Source: Leptolyngbya boryana PCC 6306
GTDB taxonomy: Bacteria > Cyanobacteriota > Cyanobacteriia > Leptolyngbyales > Leptolyngbyaceae
Length of the DNA: 64,000 bases
Assembly: GCF_000353285.1 (NCBI RefSeq)
Contig: NZ_KB731324.1
Span: 6,103,018 to 6,167,017, forward strand
Reading direction: 5' to 3'
Shown here: piece after piece, positions 34,869 to 44,597 of the stretch
Position numbering within the stretch: position 1 is the first letter of the stretch
Layout: every line of letters starts with the position of its first letter
The notes under the pieces: generated by a model
Database searches by the model: none
Told to the model about the DNA's origin: nothing
The model's input: only the letters and a program-made list of their open reading frames with translations
Program-made: the position numbers and the translations under genes

Positions 34869-36365
34869 ATGCCTAAAGTACGATCGACGTTTGTTTGCAA
34901 TGAATGTGGGGCTGAATTTTCTCAACATTTTGGGCGCTGTCCGAGCTGTTCCACATGGAATTCGTTAGAGGAACAGGTCTCGCGCCCAACGACTCCCCCT
35001 GCGGCGGCTCAGATGACCCGGTTACGAGGCGCAACGAAAGGGCGTATGCAATCCGACTCTCCCGCCCGCGCGATCGCGTCGTTGAAATTGAATGAGATTT
35101 CGGATACGGCGCAGGATCGATTAGGGTCAGGATATGTGGAACTCGATCGCGTTTTAGGAGGCGGAATCGTACCAGGATCGCTGGTGTTGATTGGGGGCGA
35201 TCCAGGAATCGGGAAATCGACGCTGTTGCTGCAGACAGCGAATCGATTAGCGACGAAATATCGGACGCTATATGTCTGTGCGGAAGAATCCGGGCGACAA
35301 GTGAAACTGCGAGCGCAACGGCTTGGCGTTGGCAAGCAGGGAGAAGCAACTGAACTGCTAGAGCCTTCTGAGGAGCAAGGCAGTCTGCATTTATTGCCAG
35401 AGATTGATTTAGATACGATTCTGGCAGAGTTGGAATCGCTGAAGCCAAGAGTGGCGATCATCGATAGTATTCAGGCGTTGTACTACAGTGCGTTGACTTC
35501 GGCTCCGGGATCAGTTTCGCAGGTGCGTGAGTGTACTTCGGTGCTGATGCAGGTTGCAAAACGGCAGAATATTACGCTGTTTATCGTCGGGCATGTAACC
35601 AAAGAAGGCGCGATCGCGGGTCCAAAAGTCTTAGAACACTTGGTTGATACTGTTTTGTATTTTGAAGGCGATCGCTTTGCAAGTCATCGATTATTGCGAT
35701 CGGTGAAGAATCGATTCGGAGCAACTCATGAAATCGGCGTATTTGAAATGGTCGATCAAGGGCTGCAAGAAGTTCTGAATCCGTCGGAATTGTTCTTAGG
35801 CAGTCGAGAAGAAGCGGCAACCGGAACAGCTACAATCGTCGCGTGTGAAGGAACTCGTCCGATTGTGGTGGAATTGCAGGCTTTGGTGAGTGCGACGAGT
35901 TATAGTTCACCTCGTCGATCGACGACAGGGATTGAATACAATCGATTGCTGCAAATTCTGGCAGTTCTAGAGAAACGGGTTGGCATTCCGTTATCGAAGT
36001 TGGATGCCTATGTTGCGTCGTCGGGTGGGTTGAATGTTGGGGAACCTGCGGCGGATTTGGGCGTAGCAGTCGCGGTGGCAGCGAGTTTTCGCGATCGTAT
36101 TGTTGATCCCTACACGGTTTTGATCGGTGAAGTCGGTTTGGGGGGGCAGGTGCGCCCGGTTTCGCAGACGGAATTAAGACTGAAGGAGGCGGCGAAATTG
36201 GGATTTAAAAAAGCGATCGTTCCCAAGGGCGCGAGTTATGGAGATGTCGGAATGGAAGTGATCCCAGTGTCACGGGTTTTGGATGCGATCAGTGTCGCGC
36301 TGGCGGGAAGTCGGGCGCGACAGCAAGAGGAACATGAAATTGAGCGGGAGGATGTCGTCGAGTAG
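34869..36365 (+). CDS. radA: DNA repair protein RadA (Sms)
   Basis: A 498-residue RecA-like branch-migration helicase. It has the N-terminal zinc finger C10-x2-C13...C24-x2-C27, Walker A GDPGIGKST (110-118), the RadA-specific KNRFG motif (280-284), and a C-terminal Lon-protease-like domain (SGGLNVGEPAADLGVAVAVAAS) that lacks catalytic function in the family. It processes recombination intermediates in the cytoplasm. The end is acidic and Arg rich. The MntA gene follows 62 bp downstream on the same strand. Confidence 0.95.
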   Translation: MPKVRSTFVCNECGAEFSQHFGRCPSCSTWNSLEEQVSRPTTPPAAAQMTRLRGATKGRMQSDSPARAIASLKLNEISDTAQDRLGSGYVELDRVLGGGIVPGSLVLIGGDPGIGKSTLLLQTANRLATKYRTLYVCAEESGRQVKLRAQRLGVGKQGEATELLEPSEEQGSLHLLPEIDLDTILAELESLKPRVAIIDSIQALYYSALTSAPGSVSQVRECTSVLMQVAKRQNITLFIVGHVTKEGAIAGPKVLEHLVDTVLYFEGDRFASHRLLRSVKNRFGATHEIGVFEMVDQGLQEVLNPSELFLGSREEAATGTATIVACEGTRPIVVELQALVSATSYSSPRRSTTGIEYNRLLQILAVLEKRVGIPLSKLDAYVASSGGLNVGEPAADLGVAVAVAASFRDRIVDPYTVLIGEVGLGGQVRPVSQTELRLKEAAKLGFKKAIVPKGASYGDVGMEVIPVSRVLDAISVALAGSRARQQEEHEIEREDVVE

Positions 36366-36427
36366 AGAAGTCATCGGGAGGTGAGATAGAATTCTCGGTA
36401 GGTTTTCCTTTCGTTACAGCTTGGATT

Positions 36428-36718
36428 ATGCGTCAACAAGAAGCCCTTGCAGTACTGGCAAACCATCAAACAACGCTGAAGAGTTTTGGCGTGAAGTCTC
36501 TCATGCTGTTCGGTTCAGTGGCACGGGATGAAGGGCGAACAGACAGCGATGTGGATCTGCTAGTAGAGTTTGATCGTCCGGTCGGGTTATTCACGTTTGT
36601 ACGCTTGAAGCGATATCTGGAAGAGATTTTAGAGTGCCCGGTTGATCTGGGCACGCCTGACTCTCTCAAACCTTACTTGCGAGAACCCGTTTTTCGGGAG
36701 GCGATCCGTGCCTTCTAG
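36428..36718 (+). CDS. mntA: MNT-domain nucleotidyltransferase antitoxin MntA
   Basis: A 96-residue minimal nucleotidyltransferase. The motif GS-x10-D-x-D is exact (G29 S30, then D41 and D43), with LLVEFDRPVGLF following. In characterised pairs MntA adds AMP to the HepT toxin to neutralise it. It overlaps the downstream hepT by 11 bp, typical of this type VII toxin-antitoxin module. It follows radA by 62 bp, so it may be cotranscribed with a housekeeping gene. Confidence 0.9.
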   Translation: MRQQEALAVLANHQTTLKSFGVKSLMLFGSVARDEGRTDSDVDLLVEFDRPVGLFTFVRLKRYLEEILECPVDLGTPDSLKPYLREPVFREAIRAF

Positions 36719-37046
36719 AGATTGGCAAAATAGAGTCAGAGACGTGCTAACTGCGATCGTGGAGATCCGAGAGTTTACAAACGGGATCACGTTTGAACAG
36801 TTCCAAGCCGATCGAAAGACGATCAGTGCCGTTTTGTATAACCTTGCCATGATTGGTGAAGCAGTTCGTATCATTCCACCTGACTTAGAAGCTTCACACC
36901 CTGAAATTCCCTGGAACGACATGCGCGGAATGCGGAATATCGTGATTCACGAGTACTTTCAAGTGAATTTGTCTATCATCTGGCAAACGATTCAAGAAGA
37001 CCTTGTTTCATTGGAATTTTCTCTTCGCCAATTACTAGACCCTTGA
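36708..37046 (+). CDS. hepT: HepT-family toxin (HEPN RNase)
   Basis: A 112-residue HEPN-domain protein from the GTG at 36708, chosen because GGGAGG (36696-36701) lies six bases upstream; a longer frame from 36642 overlaps mntA without a ribosome-binding site. The catalytic R-x4-H-x-Y motif is RNIVIHEY (R76, H81, Y83); the Tyr is the residue AMPylated by MntA in studied systems. It is an all-alpha RNase. All catalytic residues are intact, so the toxin is probably active if freed. No other defence gene is nearby. Confidence 0.9.
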   Translation: MPSRDWQNRVRDVLTAIVEIREFTNGITFEQFQADRKTISAVLYNLAMIGEAVRIIPPDLEASHPEIPWNDMRGMRNIVIHEYFQVNLSIIWQTIQEDLVSLEFSLRQLLDP

Positions 37047-37096
37047 GGACAAAGCTAAAGGTTGCACATCATTGTAAGGATGCAAGGAGAGAAGTT

Positions 37097-37576
37097 TTAG
37101 TTGCGCCCTTTTATGGATGGGTGATCAGGGCAGTAGCGGACGATTTCGATCGTTTGAGGCAATACGCCGACCATTAGCGCAAACGCTTCGCTCGGTAAGC
37201 GGGACACTAATTCGGCTCCAAAATAATTTTCAAATTGATTCAGGATCATTTGCGCGCGCTGAAACGGCAGCGCATTATCTGTAATCTGCTGCGTTAAACG
37301 AATCCATTGCCGACGAATTAAATAAGCCTTCTGCCGCTCATCGTGAGCTTTTGGATACACTAATGACAGATCTCCGACTGCCAACACCCCTTTGCAATCT
37401 CGATCGAATAAATTTCCGACCGCCGCACCTGGACCTGCAAACTCCGCATGAAACTGCTTATAAATAATTAATCCATTTCGTCTACGGCTATTCACTATCA
37501 GCGATTGCCCGTGGCTAAGCTGAGTCAGAACATCAGACACTTTACGTAAAAAACAAGAACTTAAAGTTTGTGCCAC
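37097..37576 (-). CDS. Hypothetical cyanobacterial protein
   Basis: A 159-residue soluble protein starting at GTG 37576 (GTG 37540 is an alternative). It contains GQSLIVNSRRRNGLIIYKQFH, a Gly/Ala-rich GPGAAVGNLFDRDC turn, and a helical second half with QRAQMILNQFENYFGAELVSRLPSEAF. The fold and function are not recognised. It is read in the same direction as dnaA, 79 bp downstream of it, so it may be transcribed from the dnaA promoter. A hairpin overlaps its start codon. Confidence 0.7.
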   Translation of the reverse strand: MAQTLSSCFLRKVSDVLTQLSHGQSLIVNSRRRNGLIIYKQFHAEFAGPGAAVGNLFDRDCKGVLAVGDLSLVYPKAHDERQKAYLIRRQWIRLTQQITDNALPFQRAQMILNQFENYFGAELVSRLPSEAFALMVGVLPQTIEIVRYCPDHPSIKGRN

Positions 37577-37596
37577 TACACTCTAGTGGCTTTTTT
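37572..37596 (+). terminator. Hairpin with T run over the start of the gene downstream of dnaA
   Basis: GCCACTA (37572-37578) pairs with TAGTGGC (37584-37590), followed by six T on the plus strand. No plus-strand gene ends here. On the minus strand the hairpin covers the GTG start codon at 37576, so it may act there as a translational hairpin instead. Confidence 0.45.
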
Positions 37597-37655
37597 CTGA
37601 TCTGTCATGGGTGATGGACAGTTTCAAGACAGGATCATTGGCATTCTCTATACCC

Positions 37656-39047
37656 TTATTTTCGCCCCTGGCTTGCAAGCTGAATGCGATCGCTGAGTTG
37701 CCGTAAGGTTTGCGCCATGCTGGAGTCTTTCTCTTTTAATTGTCCGATTTTTTCGCAACTGTACATGACCGTCGTATGATCCTTGCCCCCAAACACTTCA
37801 CCGATTTTTGGCAGACTCAATTCAGTGTGATGACGCATTAAATACATCCCAACTTGTCGAGCAACGCTGATTTCTCGACGGCGAGAGTTGCCTTTGAGAT
37901 CCTCGATCGACACTCCAAACGCCTCTGAAACCGAGTTCAAAACCGCTTCAGGAGAGGCTTCAACTTTCTCGATCGGTGGATTCAGCATCGGCGCAATATT
38001 CTCAACGGTCATCGGCAACCCAGAGATTGAGATATATGCCACCGCTCGAATCAGTGCGCCTTCTAATTCTCGAATATTCGAGGTGTAGCTAGAGGCGATG
38101 TACTCGATCACTTCCCGCGGCAGTCGCATGTTCTCGTATTCCGCTTTCTTCTGCAAAATCGCCATCCGAGTTTCGAGATCGGGCGGTTGAATGTCGGCGA
38201 TTAAGCCCATGGAAAAGCGAGAACAGAGCCGCTCTTGCAGGCGAGGAATCTGATTCGGGGGGCGATCCGAAGCGAGCACAACCTGTTTGCCTGCTTCATG
38301 CAACGTATTGAAGGTGTGAAAGAACTCTTCTTGGGTGTATTCCTTGCCTTCGATAAATTGGATGTCATCGACGAGGAGCACATCAGCAGCACGATAGCGA
38401 TCGCGAAAACTCTGCAAATCGTCTTTACGAATGGCTGTGATCAAATCGTTGGTAAATTTCTCAGTTGAGACGTAGAACACTTTCGCATCCGCAGAAATCT
38501 CAAGACGGTAATGCCCAATCGCCTGCATCAAATGAGTTTTGCCCAGTCCGACCCCACCGCAGAGGAATAAAGGATTGAATTCTCGTCCGGGAGATTCGGC
38601 AACTGCCAGCGACGCGGCATGTGCCATGCGGTTATTCGGCCCGACAACGAGACGAGAAAAGACGTATTTCGAGTTGAGGTCAGTAGACTTGCTCGCTTGA
38701 CCCTGAGCAGGTAACTGGTTATTAATCGGCGGAGGTTCCGTCATGAACGGATAAAACAAATCGGCATCCTCCTCGACCACCGCATCCGGATCAGGCACAA
38801 ACCGAAATTGCACCTCGACCGGACGACCGAGAACATGGTGAACGACTTCGAGAATCGTTTTCATGTAGTACTTCTGAATCCAGTTCTTGGCAAATGGATT
38901 CGAGGTTCTCAACGTTAAACAAGTTTCTGTCAGCTCTTCAGGGATCGCCGTTTTCACCCACGCCTCAAACGTTGGGCGGCTGAACTTGAGGGCCAAAACG
39001 TCCAGAACTTCAGACCACATTCTATCGATCGAACTGTCTACCGCCAT
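37656..39047 (-). CDS. dnaA: Chromosomal replication initiator DnaA
   Basis: A protein of 463 residues from ATG 39047 (the frame extends to 39077 without protein-like sequence). Domain I is at about 1-90 ([18 protein letters not shown]). The AAA+ module has [17 protein letters not shown] (Walker A) and [19 protein letters not shown] (Walker B). The C-terminal DNA-binding domain carries the DnaA signature [16 protein letters not shown]. No dnaN or rpmH neighbours and no DnaA-box cluster (TTATCCACA-like) were seen beside it, so the origin cannot be placed here; in many cyanobacteria dnaA is separate from dnaN. Confidence 0.96.
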   Translation of the reverse strand: MAVDSSIDRMWSEVLDVLALKFSRPTFEAWVKTAIPEELTETCLTLRTSNPFAKNWIQKYYMKTILEVVHHVLGRPVEVQFRFVPDPDAVVEEDADLFYPFMTEPPPINNQLPAQGQASKSTDLNSKYVFSRLVVGPNNRMAHAASLAVAESPGREFNPLFLCGGVGLGKTHLMQAIGHYRLEISADAKVFYVSTEKFTNDLITAIRKDDLQSFRDRYRAADVLLVDDIQFIEGKEYTQEEFFHTFNTLHEAGKQVVLASDRPPNQIPRLQERLCSRFSMGLIADIQPPDLETRMAILQKKAEYENMRLPREVIEYIASSYTSNIRELEGALIRAVAYISISGLPMTVENIAPMLNPPIEKVEASPEAVLNSVSEAFGVSIEDLKGNSRRREISVARQVGMYLMRHHTELSLPKIGEVFGGKDHTTVMYSCEKIGQLKEKDSSMAQTLRQLSDRIQLASQGRK

Positions 39048-39238
39048 AGTTGCGCTCCGAACCCCAGACCAAAGCATAGAATAATCTACTCTATTGCATT
39101 TTGCCTCGAAGCGATCAAGCGAACTTTTTTTCGATCAAAACCGCATTCTGCGGTAATATCGATCGCTTACGTTAGCATGAGAGCGTAAAATCATTTAAGA
39201 CTTTTATCTGATTTTTAGTCCTTACCTTTTGGCTTTCC

Positions 39239-41908
39239 GTGGTGAACACTTCCCCTTCCAGAGTTGATCTTTCTAAGCTCTACCCGTTTGAACTCGACGA
39301 ATTTCAATTGAGCGCGATCGCTGCACTGGATGCCGGAAAATCCGTTGTCGTCTGCGCCCCGACCGGATCAGGAAAGACATTAGTGGGGGAATATGCGATT
39401 CATCGCGCACTCGCAGGTGGGAAACGAGTGTTTTACACCACGCCGCTCAAAGCCCTCTCAAACCAAAAGTTACGAGATTTTCGAGAAACGTTTGGAGCCG
39501 AAAATGTCGGGTTGCTGACGGGAGATATTTCAATCAATCGAGACGCACCGATCGTGGTGATGACAACTGAGATCTTTCGCAACATGCTGTATGGCACACC
39601 GATCGGGGAAGTTGGGACTTCAATGATTGGCGTAGAGGCGGTTGTGCTTGATGAATGTCATTACATGAACGATCGCCAGCGCGGCACAGTTTGGGAAGAG
39701 TCGATTATTTACTGTCCGCCTGAGATCCAACTCGTCGCACTCTCGGCAACCGTAGCAAATAGTGATCAATTAACCGATTGGATCTCGCAAGTTCATGGTG
39801 AGACGGAGTTAATTTATTCAGATTTTCGTCCGGTTCCGCTGCAATTCTCATTCTGCACTCCGAAGGGGCTGTTTCCACTGTTGGATGAGACGGGCAAGAA
39901 AATGAGTCCAAAACTGAAGCCGAAGCGCGCTCAGTACCGTCCAAGAGGGGCAAATCAACGCGGAGCAACTCGCCCAGAACCGCCCAGTTTGGCATTTACG
40001 ATTAGCCAACTGAGCGCGAAGAATATGCTCCCGGCGATTTATTTCATCTTTAGTCGCCGGGGTTGTGATAAAGCGGTCAATGAACTGGGTGCTTTAACCT
40101 TGGTGAATGACGTGGAAACGGCAAGGTTAAAAAAACGGATTGATGATTTTCTCGATCGTAATCCTGAAGCCGGACGGGCAGGACAAGTTGAACCGCTGTA
40201 TCGCGGCATTGCCGCTCACCATGCTGGAATTCTCCCGGCTTGGAAAGGGTTGGTCGAAGAACTGTTCCAAGAAGGTTTAATTAAAGTCGTATTTGCTACA
40301 GAAACACTGGCAGCGGGGATTAACATGCCTGCGAGAACGACGGTGATTTCCAGTCTTTCTAAGCGGACAGATGCAGGGCATCGATTGCTGAATCCTTCCG
40401 AGTTTCTGCAAATGTCAGGGCGGGCAGGACGACGCGGCATGGACGATCAAGGCTATGTTGTGACGGTACAAACGCCGTTTGAAGGGGCAAAAGAAGCGGC
40501 GTATTTAGCAACGTCTGGAGCCGATCCATTAGTCAGCCAGTTCACACCCAGTTATGGGATGGTGTTGAATTTGTTGCAAACGCATTCGATCGAAGAAGTA
40601 AAAGAATTGATCGAACGCAGTTTTGGACAATATTTGTCAACGCTTTATTTACGCCCGCAACAGCAAGAACTCGATCGCTGTAAGCTCGAATTAAAACAAC
40701 TTGAAACGATCGTTTCTGACATTGATTGGAAGCTTTTGACGCAATACGAAAAGCTACAAGGGCGAATCAAAGAAGAGAAGCGCTTGCTGAAAACGTTGCA
40801 GAGTCAAGCAGATGATATGCAAGCAGGGGAACGGGCGATCGCACTTTCTTTTGCTGTTGCCGGAACTGCTTTAACACTGAAAGGAGATGGCTCCACACTA
40901 ATTCCAGCCGTTTTGGTGATGAAGGCTCCTGGTTCTGGGCAGTTTCCTTACTTTGTCTGTTTGGGGCAGAACAATCGCTGGTATGTGGCAAGCGTCGCAG
41001 ATGTGGTTGCCCTTCGAGGTGAGATTCCGCGATTGCAGGAAGTCGATGGGTTGACCCCACCTCCGGAGTTGGTATTTAAACCAGGACAGGCGCGTCGAGG
41101 AACAGAAGAAAGTGCAGCGATCGCACAAATGATTCCCGACCCCGCCGGATTGCCAGATGATGCGCCGGAAGTTTACGCGCAGAAGCAAAGGTTGAATGCT
41201 GTTCAGGCTCAGCTTGAGGCGCATCCAGTGCATCAGTGGGGCGATCGTCCCCAAATTATCAAGCGGCAGAAGCGGATAGAAATGCTGCAAAGTGAGATTG
41301 ACGATCGACAAGAAAAACTCGATCGTCAATCTCAACGACACTGGGAAGAATTTGTGGCGCTGATCGAGGTACTCAGGAAGTTTGGATGTCTGGATGATTT
41401 GACTCCGACAATTCTTGGAGAAGCGACGGCTGCAATTCGCGGAGATAACGAACTGTGGTTAGGATTGGCGCTGATGTCGCATGATTTGGATCATCTTGAT
41501 CCGCATCACTTGGCGACCGCTTGTGCTGCCTTAGTAACCGAGGTTTCGCGTCCGGATAGTTGGACTCGCTATGACGTGTCGGAACCTGTGCTAGAAGCGT
41601 TGAGCGAGTTAAGACGGGTGCGACGGCAACTGTTTCAGGTGCAGCGGCGGTATCAGGTCGTGCTTCCGGTGTGGCTAGAAGATGAAATGGTGGGATTGGT
41701 CGAGCAGTGGGCTTTAGGAGTCGATTGGTTGGAGTTGTGTAAGAATACGAGCTTGGATGAGGGAGATGTAGTGAGATTGTTGCGGCGGACGTTGGATTTT
41801 CTGTCGCAGATTCCGCATACGCCCCACGTTTCCGATGCTTTGAAGGCGAACGCGGGACGGGCAATTCAATTACTCGATCGCTTCCCGGTCAATGAAAGTG
41901 TGGAGTGA
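39239..41908 (+). CDS. Ski2-like DEAD/DEAH-box RNA helicase
   Basis: An 889-residue superfamily 2 helicase, starting at one of two adjacent GTG codons (39239 or 39242). Motif I is APTGSGKT (about 41-48), motif II DECHYMNDRQRG, motif III SAT, motif VI QMSGRAGRRG. The C-terminal part after about residue 480 has the coiled-coil arch-like insertion and the rRNA-processing arch / DSHCT-like domain found in Ski2/Mtr4 proteins. The family unwinds structured RNA for decay or processing; a plant chloroplast relative, ISE2, acts in RNA processing. Divergent from dnaA. Confidence 0.88.
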   Translation: MVNTSPSRVDLSKLYPFELDEFQLSAIAALDAGKSVVVCAPTGSGKTLVGEYAIHRALAGGKRVFYTTPLKALSNQKLRDFRETFGAENVGLLTGDISINRDAPIVVMTTEIFRNMLYGTPIGEVGTSMIGVEAVVLDECHYMNDRQRGTVWEESIIYCPPEIQLVALSATVANSDQLTDWISQVHGETELIYSDFRPVPLQFSFCTPKGLFPLLDETGKKMSPKLKPKRAQYRPRGANQRGATRPEPPSLAFTISQLSAKNMLPAIYFIFSRRGCDKAVNELGALTLVNDVETARLKKRIDDFLDRNPEAGRAGQVEPLYRGIAAHHAGILPAWKGLVEELFQEGLIKVVFATETLAAGINMPARTTVISSLSKRTDAGHRLLNPSEFLQMSGRAGRRGMDDQGYVVTVQTPFEGAKEAAYLATSGADPLVSQFTPSYGMVLNLLQTHSIEEVKELIERSFGQYLSTLYLRPQQQELDRCKLELKQLETIVSDIDWKLLTQYEKLQGRIKEEKRLLKTLQSQADDMQAGERAIALSFAVAGTALTLKGDGSTLIPAVLVMKAPGSGQFPYFVCLGQNNRWYVASVADVVALRGEIPRLQEVDGLTPPPELVFKPGQARRGTEESAAIAQMIPDPAGLPDDAPEVYAQKQRLNAVQAQLEAHPVHQWGDRPQIIKRQKRIEMLQSEIDDRQEKLDRQSQRHWEEFVALIEVLRKFGCLDDLTPTILGEATAAIRGDNELWLGLALMSHDLDHLDPHHLATACAALVTEVSRPDSWTRYDVSEPVLEALSELRRVRRQLFQVQRRYQVVLPVWLEDEMVGLVEQWALGVDWLELCKNTSLDEGDVVRLLRRTLDFLSQIPHTPHVSDALKANAGRAIQLLDRFPVNESVE

Positions 41909-42111
41909 CATTACTTTTCCTGAAGTGTTTCGAGGGAAGCACTAACCACATCGTCTTGGTTTGCTATGCGGGAGTGAAACTCGAACGATCGCAGACCTAA
42001 TTCCGGCAGCAGTTCACTTTATTGCGTTGCACTCATCAGATATACAAGCTCCGATCCAAGCGATCGCAATATTCTGTATAGTTTTGTTAGGAGTCTTAGG
42101 AGACAAAATTT

Positions 42112-42204
42112 ATGGCAGTAGTCACTTACTTTGCATTAGTTGGCAGCATGATCGCGGTTGCTTATGGCTTATTTCTCGCCTTCCGCTCGATCAAGCTCAT
42201 CTAG
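42112..42204 (+). CDS. petL: Cytochrome b6-f complex subunit PetL
   Basis: An open frame of 30 codons from ATG 42112 to TAG 42202-42204. The product is one hydrophobic helix (VVTYFALVGSMIAVAYGLFL) with the C-terminal FRSIKLI, which matches the end of PetL as I remember it from other cyanobacteria (KSIKLI). PetL is a single-span peripheral subunit that stabilises the dimeric cytochrome b6-f complex in the thylakoid membrane. AGGAGA (42099-42104) gives a good ribosome-binding site seven bases before the ATG. It is isolated from other pet genes. A longer frame (41961-42320) that overlaps it is a shadow. Confidence 0.82.
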   Translation: MAVVTYFALVGSMIAVAYGLFLAFRSIKLI

Positions 42205-42308
42205 GCAAGATGGGGGAATGGGGAGAGTTAAAACAATTTCTTCTGTTGCCTGTTGCGAAACATCGCACACGATTCTCCCCATCTTCCACTTTTCCAGTTC
42301 CTACTCCT

Positions 42309-43256
42309 CTATCTCCCTAACCTTTTCTTCACCCCACTCAACTTCAACACATCCTCCATCGTCGAGCAATAATTCGCCATCCCAAAGGATGCCGGACTCA
42401 CTGGATTCAGATGTGTAAAGTGGCGATATTTCATCGAAAACCGATCCCATTCGCCCACCTGAATCCGAAACAGAAAGATGATAATATCCGCCATCCACAA
42501 GAGCGGAATATTCATCAAGGGGCGTAATTTCAGGTAATCACACAATTCCTCGATCGCTTGATTTACCGTAATTTTTGCATTGCCTAAAACTAAACTTTGT
42601 CCCGGTGCGGGATGATCGACCAAGTATCGCACAACCTGGGCAATATCATGTCCATGTGTAAAGTGAAAACTTCCATCCGCTTTAAACAGCCGAATTAATT
42701 TCGCCCATTTCGCGACGCCGGGAATTCCGGCAGTGATGGCTGAATAAGGATATCGATCTCCACCTCCAATCACTAAAGTTGGAAAGAGTTTGGTGATTTT
42801 CTTAGAGATCTCTAACTGCTCTAATTGCTCATAGCAAAGATATTTTGACTTCAAATACTCATTGCCCATTTCCTTCGCTTCAGGCAAGAGTTGATTTTGA
42901 CGATCGAGAATACTCGCAGTCGAAAAATAGAGAATTTGCTCCACCCGATTTGGATCAAGCATGGAAATCAATTGCAGATTCCGCTCCACATTCACGTCAT
43001 AAACAGCATCTCCACCCCAAGCGGTTGCCGCTAAGATTGCACAATCGATCGTCTGTAACAAATCCCGATGCTGCTCAATCTCCTGCATATCAGATTGAAT
43101 CACAGTCACATTCGGTCTGAAAGTCACATCGATCTTGAGCTTTCGGGCATCCCGAACTAGCAAAAATAATTCATGCTCAGTCTCTTGGATCAGGGTTTCA
43201 ACAAGGTAGTGACCAATGCAACCTGTTGCACCTGTCACAAAAATTCGCTTGGTCAT
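42309..43256 (-). CDS. NAD(P)-dependent epimerase/dehydratase (extended SDR)
   Basis: A 315-residue extended short-chain dehydrogenase. The Rossmann motif GATGCIG (8-14) starts the N-terminal domain, ILAATAW and YFSTASI mark the central strands, and YLKSK provides the catalytic Tyr-x3-Lys. The C-terminal region (LLWMADIIIFLFRIQVGEWDRFS) is hydrophobic and may touch a membrane. Members of this group act on sugar nucleotides, steroids or carotenoid-like substrates; the actual substrate is not predictable. hemE lies upstream on the same strand but a 280-bp gap with a repeat element separates them. Confidence 0.8.
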   Translation of the reverse strand: MTKRIFVTGATGCIGHYLVETLIQETEHELFLLVRDARKLKIDVTFRPNVTVIQSDMQEIEQHRDLLQTIDCAILAATAWGGDAVYDVNVERNLQLISMLDPNRVEQILYFSTASILDRQNQLLPEAKEMGNEYLKSKYLCYEQLEQLEISKKITKLFPTLVIGGGDRYPYSAITAGIPGVAKWAKLIRLFKADGSFHFTHGHDIAQVVRYLVDHPAPGQSLVLGNAKITVNQAIEELCDYLKLRPLMNIPLLWMADIIIFLFRIQVGEWDRFSMKYRHFTHLNPVSPASFGMANYCSTMEDVLKLSGVKKRLGR

Positions 43257-43409
43257 TGGGGGAGGTGATGATGGATGAAAGACATGATTACGTGTGAGGA
43301 AATCCCTATGAATAAACAGAATAAACGCTTCTGCCTATTTCTGATCCTTTCACCTGTCTTTTCAGTGAATCAGTAGGGTCAGTGTTTTCGCGACGTTTAA
43401 AACAGATCC

Positions 43410-43515
43410 AGCCCCCTAAATCTCCCAAATTTGCAGGACTTTGAACGGTAGAAATTTCTCAAGTCAGAATAATTTCTCTTGCTCAAAGTCCCCAGATTGG
43501 GGGACTTAGGGGGCT
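43410..43515. repeat. MITE-like element with terminal inverted repeats
   Basis: A left arm of about 35 bp (43410-43444, beginning AGCCCCCTAA and ending ACTTTGA) is an imperfect inverse of the right arm (43483-43515, beginning TCAAAGTCCCC and ending AGGGGGCT). Arms of this kind are a common dispersed cyanobacterial repeat. It lies between hemE and the epimerase gene and contains no gene. Confidence 0.65.
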
Positions 43516-43535
43516 AAACTCTCGAATCAAAGCGA

Positions 43536-44597
43536 TTAGACAGCGCTCAGGAGTTGATCAACTTGTTTTGCAGTCTCAAAGAAGTAAGCTGCATTTTCCT
43601 CAGGCGTATTCGGCAAAATGCCATGACCCAGGTTCAAAATATGTCCTCGGTTGCCTGCTTTGCGAATCGTGTCGAGAATGCGATCGCGGATAAATTCCTT
43701 CGAGCCAAACAATACGCCTGGATCAAGGTTTCCTTGCACTTTCACATCTTTGCCCAATCTGGCACGCGCATCTGCCATATCGACTGTCCAATCGATCGTC
43801 AAAATGTCCGCGCCTGCTTTCGACATCCGCTCTAACAAACCCGCGCTTCCGGTCACTAACAGAATCAACGGAGTCTCCGGATGAACCTGCTTAATCTTGC
43901 GGAAGACTTGTTGCTGATACGGTAATGCAAACGTATCGTAATCTTGGGGGCTAAGCTGACCCGCCCAAGAATCAAACATCTGAATCACTTGCGCGCCGCA
44001 ATCGATTTGATAACAAGCGTACGTTGCGATCGCATCTGCCAATTTCGACAACAACTGATGCAGAATGGCTGGATCAGAAAACGCCATATTCTTAATCACC
44101 GAATAGGTTTTCGACCCTTTTCCTTCCACCGCATATGCTGCCAACGTCCAAGGCGCACCGACGAAACCGAGAACAGTTGCCTCGTTCTTCACTTCTTCGC
44201 GCAACGAATTCAAAATCGTTTTAATAAACGGCATCGTCTCTTCAGGAACCAAAGGATGGAGCTTGTCCACCTGAGCCTGAGAGCGAATCGGATCAGCGAT
44301 AATGGGTCCTTTCCCTTCAGCGATATCCATTTCGATACCTAGCCCCGGTAAAGGAGTCACAATATCTGAAAACAAAATCACTCCATCGGGCTTAAATGCG
44401 CGCCACGGTTGCAGCGAGACTTCGATCGCGACTTCTGGAATTTCAGACCGCTCCCGGAATGACGGATAGCGATCGCGCAAATCCCGATATGCCTTCATAT
44501 AGCGACCAGCCTGTCGCATCATCCAAACTGGCGGACGATCCAACGCCTCGCCTCGTGCTGCCCGTAACAAAAGTGGAAGGTGCGAAGAACCCGTCAT
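43536..44597 (-). CDS. hemE: Uroporphyrinogen decarboxylase
   Basis: A 353-residue enzyme that decarboxylates uroporphyrinogen III to coproporphyrinogen III in heme and chlorophyll synthesis. The signatures [14 protein letters not shown] (21-34) and [15 protein letters not shown] with the catalytic Asp, [20 protein letters not shown] and [10 protein letters not shown] are all present. Length is normal. It is cytoplasmic and acts as a dimer in known cases. Transcribed alone, divergent from the small WGxxGW-type gene. Confidence 0.96.
   Translation of the reverse strand: MTGSSHLPLLLRAARGEALDRPPVWMMRQAGRYMKAYRDLRDRYPSFRERSEIPEVAIEVSLQPWRAFKPDGVILFSDIVTPLPGLGIEMDIAEGKGPIIADPIRSQAQVDKLHPLVPEETMPFIKTILNSLREEVKNEATVLGFVGAPWTLAAYAVEGKGSKTYSVIKNMAFSDPAILHQLLSKLADAIATYACYQIDCGAQVIQMFDSWAGQLSPQDYDTFALPYQQQVFRKIKQVHPETPLILLVTGSAGLLERMSKAGADILTIDWTVDMADARARLGKDVKVQGNLDPGVLFGSKEFIRDRILDTIRKAGNRGHILNLGHGILPNTPEENAAYFFETAKQVDQLLSAV

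Noticed and set aside
39048-39238. Origin of replication next to dnaA
   Set aside because: No cluster of DnaA boxes (TTATCCACA-like) or AT-rich unwinding repeats was seen on either side of the gene.
41961-42320. 119-codon plus-strand frame upstream of the epimerase gene
   Set aside because: It has no protein-like pattern and overlaps the petL frame, which has a good ribosome-binding site and a recognisable product.
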